A stretch of 64,000 nucleotides of DNA from contig NZ_JAMTCF010000020.1 of NCBI RefSeq assembly GCF_024171695.1, forward strand, positions 62,001 through 126,000, written 5' to 3'. Below are positions 26,501 to 35,179 of this stretch, piece after piece. The notes under the pieces are model-generated. The model saw only the letters and a program-made list of their open reading frames with translations. It made no database searches and was not told where the DNA came from. Position 1 is the first letter of the stretch. Every line of letters begins with the position of its first letter. Origin of the DNA: Actinosynnema pretiosum (GTDB lineage Bacteria > Actinomycetota > Actinomycetes > Mycobacteriales > Pseudonocardiaceae). Both the position numbers and the translations under genes were made by a program.

Positions 26501-28585
26501 ATGTCCCCTGAGCAGAGCGCCGCGGCGCCGCTGCCCGCGACCGAGGCGGGAGCCGCGCCCGGCGGCGGACGTCCCCCCGGAGCGGGAACCCCCGGAGCAG
26601 GAACCCCGAGCGACGACCGGTCGGGTGCGGGCTCGCCCCGCGACGACCGCCCGAGTGGTGACGAGCCCGGCGAGGACCGCCTGAGCGGCGTCCGCCTGGG
26701 CGAGGACCGTCCGAGCGAGAACCGCTTGAGTGAGGACCGCTTGGGCGAGGACCGTCCGAGTGGCGACCGCCCGAGCGAGAACCGCCTGAGCGGCGCCCCG
26801 TCCAGCGACGAGCAGTCGAGCAGGGGCGAGTCGAGCGTCGTCGAGTCGACCGGCGCCCAGCTCGCCGACGACCGGTCGACCGGCGCCCAGCCGGGCGGCG
26901 ACCGGAAGTCGGGCGCCGAAGCACCCGGCCGCGCGCTGCTGCGCGACGTCTTCCGGCGCAACGCCCGGTCCACCGCGCTCGGCTGCGCGCTGTCCGTCGT
27001 GCACCAGACCTGCGAAGCGCTGGTCCCGGTCGCCATCGGCCTCGCCGTCGACCGGGCCGTGTCCAGCGGGTCGCCCGCCGCGATCGCGGTCGCGGTCGTC
27101 GGGGTGCTGCTGCTGTTCGCGGTGCTCTCCTCCGGTGGAGGCCTGTCGTTCTGGGTGCTCGACCGGACGATCCTGACCGAGGCGCACCGGTTGCGGGTGC
27201 GCGGGATCGGGCGGGTGCTCACCGACCCGTCCGTCGGGCAGGACCGGCGGGCCGGTGAGCTGACGAACATCCTCACCTCCGACGCCCGCGCCACCGCCGA
27301 GTCGCTGCGCGTGCGCGCCCTGCTGGTGTCCGCCTCGGCCGGCCTGACGGTGTCCGTGGTGGTGCTGCTCGGCGTCGACCTGCTGCTCGGGCTCGGCGTC
27401 GTCGTGGTGCTGCCGCTGCTGGTCCTGGGCGTCGACCGGCTCGGGCCGTGGCTGGAGAACAGGGTCCAGGCGCGGCAGGAGGCCGGTGGGCTCGCCGCCG
27501 CCGTCGCGGCCGAGCTGGTGCACGCCCTGCGCCCGCTGCGCGGCTTCGGCGGCGTGCCCGAGGCGGTCCGCCGCTACCGGCTCGCCAGCCGCCGCTCGCT
27601 CGGCACCGCCGTCGACGCGGCCACCGCCTCGTCCGCGCTGGTGGGCGTCGGCCAGATCGCCACCGGACTGCTGCTGGTCGGCACCACCGCCGCCGCCGGT
27701 CTGATGGCGCTGTCCGGGCGGATCAGCGTCGGCGAGCTGGTGACCGTCGTCGCGATGGCCTCCTTCGTCGCCGACCCGGTCCGCTACATCGCCGACTGCG
27801 TCAAGCAGATCGCCGTGTCCCGCGCCAGCGCCGACCGCGTCGCCGCGCTGCTCACCCCCGCCCGCGCCGAGGAGCGCGCCGCCGACCCTGACCCCGGTCC
27901 GCTGACCGTGCGCTCGGCCGGTGTCGAGTTCACCCTCAAGCCGGGCGAGGTGCTGGGACTGGTGGTCGCCGACCCGGCCGTCGCCGACCGGCTCACCGCG
28001 CTGCTGAACGGGTCCGGTCCCGGCGCGTGGCTCGGTGACGTGCCGCTCGCCGACGTGGACATGCACGTGCGCCGCCGCCACCTGCACGTCGAACCGCACG
28101 CCGCCCACCTGCTCGGCGGCAGCCTCACCGCCGCCCTGGACACCGGGCGCGCCACCGACCAGGCCACCGTCGACCGCGCGCTGGCGGCCGCCTCGGCCGA
28201 GGACGTCGTCGAGTCGCTGGTCGACGGCGACCTGCACGACCACGGTGCGAACCTGTCCGGCGGGCAGCGCCAGCGCCTCGCGCTGGCCAGGGCGCTCGCC
28301 GCGCGGCCACCGCTGCTGGTGCTGCGCGACCCGCTCACCGCCGTCGACGCGGTCACCGAGCACCGCGTCGCCAGGGGCGTGCACGAGCTGCGGCACGGCA
28401 CGGGCGCGGGCACCGTCGTGGTGACCACGTCCCCGCCGCTGCTCTCCCGCTGCGACCGCGTGGTTTTCGTGGCCGCCGAGGTCGAGGCGACCGAGGGCGT
28501 CTCGCACGCGGGCGCCGCGCACGCCGAGGGCACCCACGCCGACCTGTCCGCGATCCCCGCGTACGCCGAGGTGGTGCTGCGATGA
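26501..28585 (+). CDS. ABC exporter half-transporter with degenerate ATP site (subunit A)
   Basis: 694 residues. Residues 1-145 are low complexity and include ten tandem pentapeptides (DRPSE/NRLSG type, residues 49-98). A six-helix exporter membrane domain follows (about 155-425), then the nucleotide-binding domain from about 450. That domain keeps an intact LSGGQRQRLALARAL signature. Walker A has been lost (VLGLVVADPAVADRLTALL), Walker B reads LLVLRDPLTAVD, and the switch His is replaced by Ser/Pro. It pairs with the next gene through an ATGA overlap. Substrate unknown. Confidence 0.87.
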   Translation: MSPEQSAAAPLPATEAGAAPGGGRPPGAGTPGAGTPSDDRSGAGSPRDDRPSGDEPGEDRLSGVRLGEDRPSENRLSEDRLGEDRPSGDRPSENRLSGAPSSDEQSSRGESSVVESTGAQLADDRSTGAQPGGDRKSGAEAPGRALLRDVFRRNARSTALGCALSVVHQTCEALVPVAIGLAVDRAVSSGSPAAIAVAVVGVLLLFAVLSSGGGLSFWVLDRTILTEAHRLRVRGIGRVLTDPSVGQDRRAGELTNILTSDARATAESLRVRALLVSASAGLTVSVVVLLGVDLLLGLGVVVVLPLLVLGVDRLGPWLENRVQARQEAGGLAAAVAAELVHALRPLRGFGGVPEAVRRYRLASRRSLGTAVDAATASSALVGVGQIATGLLLVGTTAAAGLMALSGRISVGELVTVVAMASFVADPVRYIADCVKQIAVSRASADRVAALLTPARAEERAADPDPGPLTVRSAGVEFTLKPGEVLGLVVADPAVADRLTALLNGSGPGAWLGDVPLADVDMHVRRRHLHVEPHAAHLLGGSLTAALDTGRATDQATVDRALAAASAEDVVESLVDGDLHDHGANLSGGQRQRLALARALAARPPLLVLRDPLTAVDAVTEHRVARGVHELRHGTGAGTVVVTTSPPLLSRCDRVVFVAAEVEATEGVSHAGAAHAEGTHADLSAIPAYAEVVLR
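26645..26794 (+). repeat. 15-bp coding minisatellite, ten units
   Basis: Ten consecutive 15-bp units in the ABC exporter subunit A gene encode pentapeptides of the form D/N-R-P/L-S/G-E/G. The unit length is a multiple of three, so copy-number changes keep the frame. Confidence 0.8.
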
Positions 28586-30381
28586 CCACCGCCGAGAAGA
28601 CCACCGCCGAGCGGACGGGCGAGCCCGTGACCCACCCCACCCTGCCCGTCGCCACCGGCCGCCAGTCGGCCGCCGAGCTGTGGCGGGCCGTGCGCGCCCA
28701 CCGCTCCGAGGCGCTGGTCGTGCTGCTGCTGACCCTGCTCGCCAGCGCGGGCGTGGTCGCCGGACCGCTGCTGCTGGGCAGCCTGGTCGACGTGGTCCGC
28801 GAGGGCGCGACCACCGGCGAGCTGCTCGCGCTGCTCGCCGTCACCGCCGCCGCCGTGCTGTTCGGCGCGGTGTTCACCGCGCTCGCCCTGCGCGCGATGG
28901 AGCGCCTGGGCGCCAGGGTCTCCGCCGACCTGCGCGAGCGCGTCCTGGCGCGCGCGCTGGCCGTGGAGCCGAAGGTGCTGGAGCGGGTGGGCGTCGGCGA
29001 CGTCGCCTCCCGCGTCACCGAGGACGTCGAGCACTTCGTCGCGGCCGTCCCGCTGGTGTCGTCGGTGTTCAGCGCCGTCGTCACGGTCGTGGTGTCCGCG
29101 TTCGGCTTCGCCTCGCTGGACTACCGGCTCGCGCTCGCGTTCTGCGCGGTGTTCCCGGTGTACGCGCTGGCGCTGCGCTCCTACCTGCCCAAGGCCGGTC
29201 CGCTGTACGCGGCCGAGCGCCGGGACGCCGCCGAGCGCGGCCGGGTGCTGCTGGAGTCGCTGCACGGCCTGCCCACCGTGCGCGCCTACGACATGCAGGA
29301 GTTGCAGGCCAAGCGGGTCGAGGTGGCCTCCGAGCGCAACGTGAGCACGGCGCTGCGCGCGCTCAAGACGGTGCTGCGCTTCAGCATGTCGATGAACGCG
29401 GCCGAGGCGGTCGGGCTGTCCGCGCTGCTGCTGACCGGCTACCTGCTGGTGACCTCGGGCGAGGTCACGGTGGGCGCGGTCACGGCCGCCGCCCTGCTGT
29501 TCCACCGCCTGTTCGGGCCGCTGGGGATGCTGCTGATGTCGTTCGACGACATGCAGCGCGCCGGTTCCGCGCTGGCCAGGGTCGTCGGCGTGCTGCTCGC
29601 GCCGCAGGAGCCCGAGCGCGCGCCGAGGTCCCCGCGCGGCCCGGTCGCCCTGACCGCGCACGGCGTCCGGCACTCCTACGACACCGGCCGCGAGGTGCTG
29701 CACGGCGTCGACCTGGAGGTCCCGGCTGGCACGTCGCTGGCCGTGGTCGGGGCCAGCGGCGCGGGCAAGACGACGCTCGCGGCGATCCTCGGCGGGGTCT
29801 TCCCCGCCACGGAGGGCGAGGTGCGCCTGGTCGACGACGGCGGCCCGGTGCCGGTGGGCGAGCTGGACCAGGACGGCCTGCGCGACTGGGTCGGCGTGGT
29901 GTCGCAGGAGACGCACGTGTTCGCTGGTCCGCTGCGCGACGACGTGCTGTTCTCCGCGCCGGACAGCACCGACGAGCAGGTGCGCGCCGCGCTGGCCGCC
30001 GTGGGCGCGGACGCCTGGGTGCGGGCCCTGCCGCAGGGCCTGGACACGCGGGTGGGCGCGGGCGAGCACCCGCTGACCGCCTCGCAGGTGCAGCAGTTGG
30101 CGCTGGCCAGGCTCGTGCTGCGCGACCCGCCGGTGGTCGTGCTGGACGAGGCCACCGCCGAGGCGGGCAGCTCCGGCGCGCGCGACCTGGAGCGGGCCGC
30201 CGAGGCCGCGGTGCGCGGTCGCACCGCGATCGTGGTGGCGCACCGGCTCACCCAGGCGAAGGCGTGCGACCGGATCGCGGTCGTGGACGCCGGGCGCGTG
30301 GTCGAGCTGGGCACGCACGACGAGCTGGTCGCCCTGGGCGGTCGGTACGCGACGCTGTGGGCGGCCTGGTCCCAGCGTTGA
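28582..30381 (+). CDS. ABC exporter half-transporter with intact Walker motifs (subunit B)
   Basis: 599 residues, ATG overlapping the stop of subunit A. The membrane domain covers about residues 40-330, with the coupling region PKAGPLYAAERRDAAERGRVLLESLHGLPTVRAY typical of type IV exporters. The nucleotide-binding domain has Walker A GASGAGKTT at 390-398, Walker B VVVLDEAT ending at 525 and the switch His554. The ABC signature is degenerate: LTASQ at 498-502 instead of LSGGQ. The defects are complementary to subunit A, so the heterodimer has one working composite ATP site. No siderophore or antibiotic genes are adjacent to suggest a substrate. Confidence 0.9.
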   Translation: MTTAEKTTAERTGEPVTHPTLPVATGRQSAAELWRAVRAHRSEALVVLLLTLLASAGVVAGPLLLGSLVDVVREGATTGELLALLAVTAAAVLFGAVFTALALRAMERLGARVSADLRERVLARALAVEPKVLERVGVGDVASRVTEDVEHFVAAVPLVSSVFSAVVTVVVSAFGFASLDYRLALAFCAVFPVYALALRSYLPKAGPLYAAERRDAAERGRVLLESLHGLPTVRAYDMQELQAKRVEVASERNVSTALRALKTVLRFSMSMNAAEAVGLSALLLTGYLLVTSGEVTVGAVTAAALLFHRLFGPLGMLLMSFDDMQRAGSALARVVGVLLAPQEPERAPRSPRGPVALTAHGVRHSYDTGREVLHGVDLEVPAGTSLAVVGASGAGKTTLAAILGGVFPATEGEVRLVDDGGPVPVGELDQDGLRDWVGVVSQETHVFAGPLRDDVLFSAPDSTDEQVRAALAAVGADAWVRALPQGLDTRVGAGEHPLTASQVQQLALARLVLRDPPVVVLDEATAEAGSSGARDLERAAEAAVRGRTAIVVAHRLTQAKACDRIAVVDAGRVVELGTHDELVALGGRYATLWAAWSQR

Positions 30382-31015
30382 CCCGACCAGGTGCTGACCC
30401 GACCCAGTGCTGAGCTGTCCCGACGCTGACCGCCCAGCGCTGACCGCCCAGCGCTGACCGTCCAGCGCTGACCGTCCAGCGCTGGCCGTTCAGAGCTGAC
30501 CCGGCCAGGCACGGGCCCGCGCGACACGGCCAGAACGAGGACTGACCAGCACGACGACGATCAGCACGAAGACCGACCAGCGCGACGACGCTCGAACGCC
30601 GGTTCCCACGCGTGACGGGGACCGGCGTTCGGCCGTCACGGCCAGGTCCGGTTCGAGTCGGCCAAGCCCAGCCAGGCTCGGTCCAACCAGGTCCGGCTCA
30701 ACCAGCCTCCCGGCCAGCCCCGGCCAGACCCGGCCCATCCAGACCCGGTCCGATCCAGCGCGCGCTCATCCGGCGGACCACCGACGGTCCGCGTCACCCG
30801 CTCATCCGCGCTCACGACACGCGATCCGAAGTAGACCCCGGTGCGGACGAACGTCCACAGCGGGGCCTCCAAGGCCGCAGCACCACCGGCGCGCCTTGAA
30901 CGCGCCCGTGCAACCGAAGTTACCCCGCACCACGACCACAGTGGCCTGCTCACCGCACGTTCACCCGAAAGATCGAGACCGCGCTCGCGGGGGAGAGCGC
31001 GGCCCCGACCCGCCG
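30382..31015. repeat. Gene-free stretch with 14-bp tandem repeats
   Basis: At 30424-30493 a 14-bp unit (cgctgaccgyccag) is repeated five times, starting about 40 bases after the exporter stop. From about 30650 to 30770 there are degenerate units containing ccaaccaggtccggc. No open frame with normal codon usage is present. Confidence 0.7.
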
Positions 31016-31705
31016 TCAGCTCGTCACCGAGAAGCTGTTCGACATGAAGTCCATCCCGCCCGCCGACGAGGTGATCTCGAACCCGAACTGCACCTCGTCC
31101 ACCGTCACGTCCCCGTACCACCCCTGGGTGCGGATCCAGCGCAGCACCGCGAGCACGTCCACCGTGCCGGAGTTGGTGTTCGCGGTCCGGATGAACGAGA
31201 ACACCGCGTTCGACCCGTTCGAGCCCCGGTACACGTCCCAGGTGTGCCCGCCGACGCTGACCGTGGTCTGCTTCGACCCGATCGGCCCGACCGCGCCCTG
31301 CTTGTTGGCCCAGATCATGATCTCGTAGGCGTGGTTGTCCGCCCAGATGTCGTACGCGGTGGCGTACGCGCCCCCGCCGGGCCTGGTGACGTTGAACGAG
31401 CTGCGGAGCGTGCTCAGCGCGCTCAGCTTGCGCCCGATCGCCTTGGCCGAGTGCGGGTAGGACTTGACCCCGCCGGTGTTCGGGTGGTCGGCCCACACGC
31501 CCCAGTTGCTGTAGCTGTTGGCCCAGATGGTCTGCGGCCCGACGCCGCTGCCCCACACGTCGTTGCGGACGGTGTAGCCGCCGTTGGACCAGGTCCCCCA
31601 CTTGTCGGTCGACGACCAGACCGCCGCGCTCGCCACACCGGTCGAGGCGAGGAGGGAGGCGACGACCGCGAACACCGCGAACGCGGCGCGAATCCTGTTC
31701 ACCAT
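31016..31705 (-). CDS. Secreted glycoside hydrolase family 12 (endoglucanase-type)
   Basis: 229 residues from ATG at 31705, 7 bases after GGGGAA. A signal peptide covers about residues 1-28 (basic start, hydrophobic core, VASAA). The mature protein fits GH12: WSSTDKWGTWSNGGYTVRNDVWG, then AYDIWADNHAYEIMIWANK with the likely nucleophile Glu128, and VQFGFEIT with the likely acid/base Glu210. GH12 enzymes hydrolyse beta-1,4-glucans or xyloglucan by a retaining mechanism outside the cell. No carbohydrate-binding module is attached. It is the first of three secreted-protein genes on this strand. Confidence 0.88.
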   Translation of the reverse strand: MVNRIRAAFAVFAVVASLLASTGVASAAVWSSTDKWGTWSNGGYTVRNDVWGSGVGPQTIWANSYSNWGVWADHPNTGGVKSYPHSAKAIGRKLSALSTLRSSFNVTRPGGGAYATAYDIWADNHAYEIMIWANKQGAVGPIGSKQTTVSVGGHTWDVYRGSNGSNAVFSFIRTANTNSGTVDVLAVLRWIRTQGWYGDVTVDEVQFGFEITSSAGGMDFMSNSFSVTS

Positions 31706-31815
31706 GAACCACTTCCCCGGCGCCGTGCGCGACGGCGCTGCCGTGTCGGGGCGGCGGTGCGAGCAGTCTCGCAGCGCTCGGGACCGCCGGTCAACCGGGG
31801 GAAACCCTTGTGCGC

Positions 31816-31856
31816 GAACGGGGTCGAACGCGGTGCTCCCGCGTTCGACCCCGTTC
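31816..31856. terminator. 18-bp perfect hairpin between two secreted-protein genes
   Basis: GAACGGGGTCGAACGCGG and its exact complement flank a TGCTC loop. It lies 180 bases after the metalloprotease stop and 110 bases before the GH12 start, both on the minus strand, within the 329-bp gene-free stretch 31706-32034. It is probably the metalloprotease terminator; an operator role for GH12 cannot be excluded. Confidence 0.65.
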
Positions 31857-32034
31857 GACCGGTCGTCGCCCGAACGGCCGGGCGCGGCCGGGAGGACCAC
31901 GGGGCCCGCCGCACGCGGGGGAGCGCGCGCGGCGGGCGTCCGCCGACCCGTTCCGCCCGGAGGCGGTGCGGGTGATCGGTCGGCGCAGAGCCTAGGGGGC
32001 GATCCCCCAGGCGTGCCAACCAGGTTGGCCTCGG

Positions 32035-33792
32035 CTAGCGCAGCGCCAGGTCCGAGGTCGGGAAGGTGCCGTGCGCCGGGTTGACGTCGGTCTCCCCGGC
32101 CCTGCCGTCGCAACCCCGGTCGGGGTTGAACGCCAGGTACGTGCCGGACGAGCAGGCGATCGCGAACTCGGCGTCGCCGCCGACCACGACGTTGCCCGAC
32201 AGGTTCGCCCCGTCCTGGATCAGCGCGTTGTCCCGCACGACCGCGTTGCCGCCGACCGTGCCGCCGTTGACCCAGCCGAGGCCCTCGATGCGCGCGTTGC
32301 CCTGCACCGAGGCACGGCCCATGACGGCGGCCTTGGGGCCGACGTACGCGCTCGCGGCCACGTTCGCGGTGTTCGCGACCCAACCGCCGCCGTTGCTGTG
32401 CCAGCGGCCACCACCGGTCGCCGCGGGCTTGACGTGGTTCGGCTCGAACCCGGACGGCGTCGCGCCGGACACCCGGAACTCGTACGGGTAGCGCTTCGCG
32501 GCGTTGTAGCCGTCCAGGAACGCGTAGCGCGGCACCGAGTTCGGCGTGCCGGTGACGACCAGGTAGACCTCGTTCTCGCCGGACTGGAGCTGGAAGTCGA
32601 TCTGCCCGTCGGTGGCCACGGTCACCGGCGAGTAGCGCGGGCTGCCGCCGTTGCGCAGCGCCACCATGCCGAACGCCCAGCCCGCCGCGCCGGTCTCGGT
32701 GTGCCCCTTGACGCGCACCTTCACCAGGCCGCCGTTGGTGGTCGGCACCATCTTGATCTTGTTGAAGCCGTAGTCGGACGGCGCGGTGCGGGTGTCCATC
32801 CGGAAGTGCCCGGCGCCCGCGTCCACCGCCTCGACCAGACCGCCGTTGTACGCCTTGAGGAACCCGGAGCCGTACACGTTGTCGATGAAGGGCATCAGCG
32901 TCGAGCGGTTGCCGAAGTCCCACGTGACGTTGCGGGTCGCGTACTCGCCGATCCGCCGGTTCAGCTCGGCCTGGGTGATCCCGGCGATGCGCCGGTAGGT
33001 GTCCAGCGGGTGCTCGGAGCTGGTGGCCTCGTTCCAGATGCGGTTGAACATCGGCAGACCGTCGCGGTCCTTGATGTACTGCATCAGCATCCAGTTGCCG
33101 TAGTGGTGGCGGCTGGAGCTCCAGTACAGGTTCTCCGAGCGCAGCCAGCGGGTCAGGTCGCCCGCGGCCGTGGTCGGCAGCGCCTGCATGGCCATGAACT
33201 CCGCGCTGGTCTCCCAGAACGTGCCCGCGTACGGCGCGGTGAAGCCCACCCCGGAGCGGCCCAGGAAGGTGTAGTTCTGGAACACGTGCGCCAGCTCGTG
33301 CGCGAGGCCCCACGAGCCGGGCAGCGCCGCGCCGGGCGCCACGTTGATCACGCCGACCCGGTTGTCGGTGGACCCGCCGGTCGCCCAGGCGTCCAGCGCG
33401 GTCCGGTTCCAGGTCCGGGTGATGATCACGATGATCTTGTGCTGGGCGAGCAACCCCGTCTCCGGCGTGAACTTCATCGTGTTCACGTAGAAGCTGTAGA
33501 GGTTCTCCAGCTGGGTGATGACGCTGTTCGGGTCGAAGTTGTAGGGGGAGGGCGCGGACACCGGGTTGGTGCCGGACTTCTCGCCCCACAGCAGGATGAA
33601 GTTCGCGGACTCGCGGGTCCGCTCCTGCGCCCAGGGCACCTCGCCGGTCTGGGTCCAGCGCGCCGGGATGTAGACGGTCTTGGCCGCCGCGCTCGCCGCG
33701 GTGGGCTGCACGAGCCCCATCGCGAGCACGCCGACGACCAGGGCCGTCACCCAGGCGCGCACCGGCCGCCGCCGTCCTGATCTGCCGATCAT
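32035..33792 (-). CDS. Secreted zinc metalloprotease with C-terminal hexapeptide-repeat domain
   Basis: 585 residues from ATG at 33792. A signal peptide covers about residues 1-36. The zincin motif HELAH is at 165-169, with further acidic residues in FWETSAEFM (Glu194, Glu198) as candidates for the third metal ligand. The layout resembles DUF6055-type secreted peptidases. A beta-rich domain follows (about 340-470). From about 485 to 555 there are hexapeptide-like repeats (NTANVAASAYVGPKAAVMGRA and similar), which form a left-handed beta-helix in other proteins. It probably acts in or on the cell wall or extracellular protein. Confidence 0.82.
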   Translation of the reverse strand: MIGRSGRRRPVRAWVTALVVGVLAMGLVQPTAASAAAKTVYIPARWTQTGEVPWAQERTRESANFILLWGEKSGTNPVSAPSPYNFDPNSVITQLENLYSFYVNTMKFTPETGLLAQHKIIVIITRTWNRTALDAWATGGSTDNRVGVINVAPGAALPGSWGLAHELAHVFQNYTFLGRSGVGFTAPYAGTFWETSAEFMAMQALPTTAAGDLTRWLRSENLYWSSSRHHYGNWMLMQYIKDRDGLPMFNRIWNEATSSEHPLDTYRRIAGITQAELNRRIGEYATRNVTWDFGNRSTLMPFIDNVYGSGFLKAYNGGLVEAVDAGAGHFRMDTRTAPSDYGFNKIKMVPTTNGGLVKVRVKGHTETGAAGWAFGMVALRNGGSPRYSPVTVATDGQIDFQLQSGENEVYLVVTGTPNSVPRYAFLDGYNAAKRYPYEFRVSGATPSGFEPNHVKPAATGGGRWHSNGGGWVANTANVAASAYVGPKAAVMGRASVQGNARIEGLGWVNGGTVGGNAVVRDNALIQDGANLSGNVVVGGDAEFAIACSSGTYLAFNPDRGCDGRAGETDVNPAHGTFPTSDLALR

Positions 33793-34177
33793 TGGCCTGC
33801 ACACCTTTCGGATCGACGCGATCCGACCGTCCACAGTGGTCGGACCGATCGGGCGGAGGCGCTGGGGGACGGCGGTTCTCCCCGGCGGTGCTCCGCCCGG
33901 CGGTGCAGAGCATGGAGGACGAAAACGGTTTCGGCAAGGTTTGTCGAACGGGTTAGGGGTGTGGTCGATCGCGCCCCGAACGTGGGCGGGCCGCACGGTC
34001 TGCGGGTTGTCCGAGTCCGGACAGGTTCGGGGTGCCGAGGCTCGACCGCGCTGGTCCGCGCGGGGCGGCACGGCGCCCGCGACCGCCGGGCGGGCGGAAA
34101 AGCCCGGTGGCCGCCCCGAGCGGGACGGCCACCGGTGTCGGGACCGCACTCGTCGGCGGTCTGGGCTGGTCAGCGGA
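33793..34177. other. 385-bp intergenic region with terminator hairpin
   Basis: Upstream of the metalloprotease and downstream of the inhibitor gene. CCGGTGGCCG (34104-34113) and CGGCCACCGG (34126-34135) form a 10-bp stem, the probable terminator of the inhibitor gene. The rest is expected to hold the metalloprotease promoter, which I could not define. Confidence 0.5.
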
Positions 34178-34591
34178 TCAGGCGGGCTGCGGCGCCTCCA
34201 CGGCGAACACCACGCCGGTCTCCCTGTCCAGCACGCACTGGTTCGGGTACTCCTTCGCCCACTCCACGGGCCTCCCGTTGATCACCCCGGTGGCGGACGC
34301 CGTCAGCGGCATCCACTCGTAGGTGCACTGCGCCTCGGTGTCGACCGGCAGCACGTCGAGGTCGCCCGCCACCGCGTCCAGCGCCGCGCAGGCGGCCTGG
34401 CTGTCCGGGTGCGTCGACTCCGACGTCGGCGGGCAGGTCAAGCGCGCCTTCACGGCCGCGCCGTGCTCGTGGACCACCATCAGCTCCACGTCGGTCCACG
34501 CCGCCTCGGCGGCCGACGCCGGTGGCGCCAGCACGACGCCCGCGGCGACGAGCGCGGTGAGCAGTCCGGTGGCCTTCGCGTGCATCCGCAT
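34178..34591 (-). CDS. Secreted subtilisin inhibitor-like protein (SSI family, I16)
   Basis: 137 residues from ATG at 34591; the ATG at 34585 is also possible. A signal peptide covers residues 1-28. The mature protein has exactly four cysteines at 53, 68, 89 and 119, spaced 15 and 30 residues like the two disulphides of Streptomyces subtilisin inhibitor. HPDSQAACAALDAVAGDLDVLP and ATGVINGRPVEWAKEYPNQCV are family motifs. By analogy with SSI, where the reactive Met lies two residues after the third Cys, the P1 residue here would be Tyr91. The protein should block extracellular serine proteases. Confidence 0.88.
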   Translation of the reverse strand: MRMHAKATGLLTALVAAGVVLAPPASAAEAAWTDVELMVVHEHGAAVKARLTCPPTSESTHPDSQAACAALDAVAGDLDVLPVDTEAQCTYEWMPLTASATGVINGRPVEWAKEYPNQCVLDRETGVVFAVEAPQPA

Positions 34592-34706
34592 GGGTCTCCC
34601 TTTCACTCCGTGGTTCCGCACGCAGACTTCCCCACCCCACGGGGACTGCCGTCAGGACTCACTCGGACGTGGGTCATCAGACCGGGGAAGGCGCTAGCCT
34701 GGCCCG

Positions 34707-35099
34707 GTGGTGGACCACGAGTGGCGGGGCCGCTTCGCCAACGCCGAGGTGAACGCGCTGCACGCCGAGGGCTTCGGGCACCGGCTCCTGGCCGACGACT
34801 GGTGGGGGCAGGTGAACCGGCACAGCCTGGGCTGGGTGTGCGCGCGGGTCGGGCCGGAGCTGGTCGGGTTCGTGAACGTGGCCTGGGACGGCGGCGTCCA
34901 CGCGTTCGTGCTCGACACCCTCGTCACGGCCGCGCACCGGCGCGCGGGCGTCGGGCGGGACCTGGTGGCGCGGGCCGTCGAGGGCGCGCGGGCGGCCGGG
35001 TGCGAGTGGCTGCACGTGGACTTCGACGACCACCTCACCCCGTTCTACTTCGACTCCTGCGGCTTCCGGCCGACCCCGGCGGGCCTGATCCCGCTCTGA
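34707..35099 (+). CDS. GNAT-family N-acetyltransferase
   Basis: 130 residues from GTG (34707, or 34710 one codon later). The core acetyl-CoA region is LVGFVNVAWDGGVHAFVLDTLVTAAHRRAGVGRDLVARAVEGAR, with the R-R-x-G-V-G pyrophosphate loop, and PFYFDSCGFRPTPAGLIPL is the usual C-terminal strand. It transfers an acetyl group to an unknown amine. It is short, close to the minimal fold. It is divergent from the SSI gene and 80 bp upstream of the RNA ligase gene on the same strand. Confidence 0.87.
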   Translation: MVDHEWRGRFANAEVNALHAEGFGHRLLADDWWGQVNRHSLGWVCARVGPELVGFVNVAWDGGVHAFVLDTLVTAAHRRAGVGRDLVARAVEGARAAGCEWLHVDFDDHLTPFYFDSCGFRPTPAGLIPL

Positions 35100-35179
35100 T
35101 CCCACCCGCGCGGGAAAACCGCTCGATCCGCCCACCCCGCCCTGGTTACAGTGCGACATCGGCACAGGTGGGAGGGGAC

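Noticed and set aside
31016..33937. One 973-codon minus-strand frame ending in the GH12 protein
   Set aside because: Only the last 229 codons are real; upstream it reads the metalloprotease gene in the wrong frame. The GH12 signal peptide and ribosome site fix the start at 31705.
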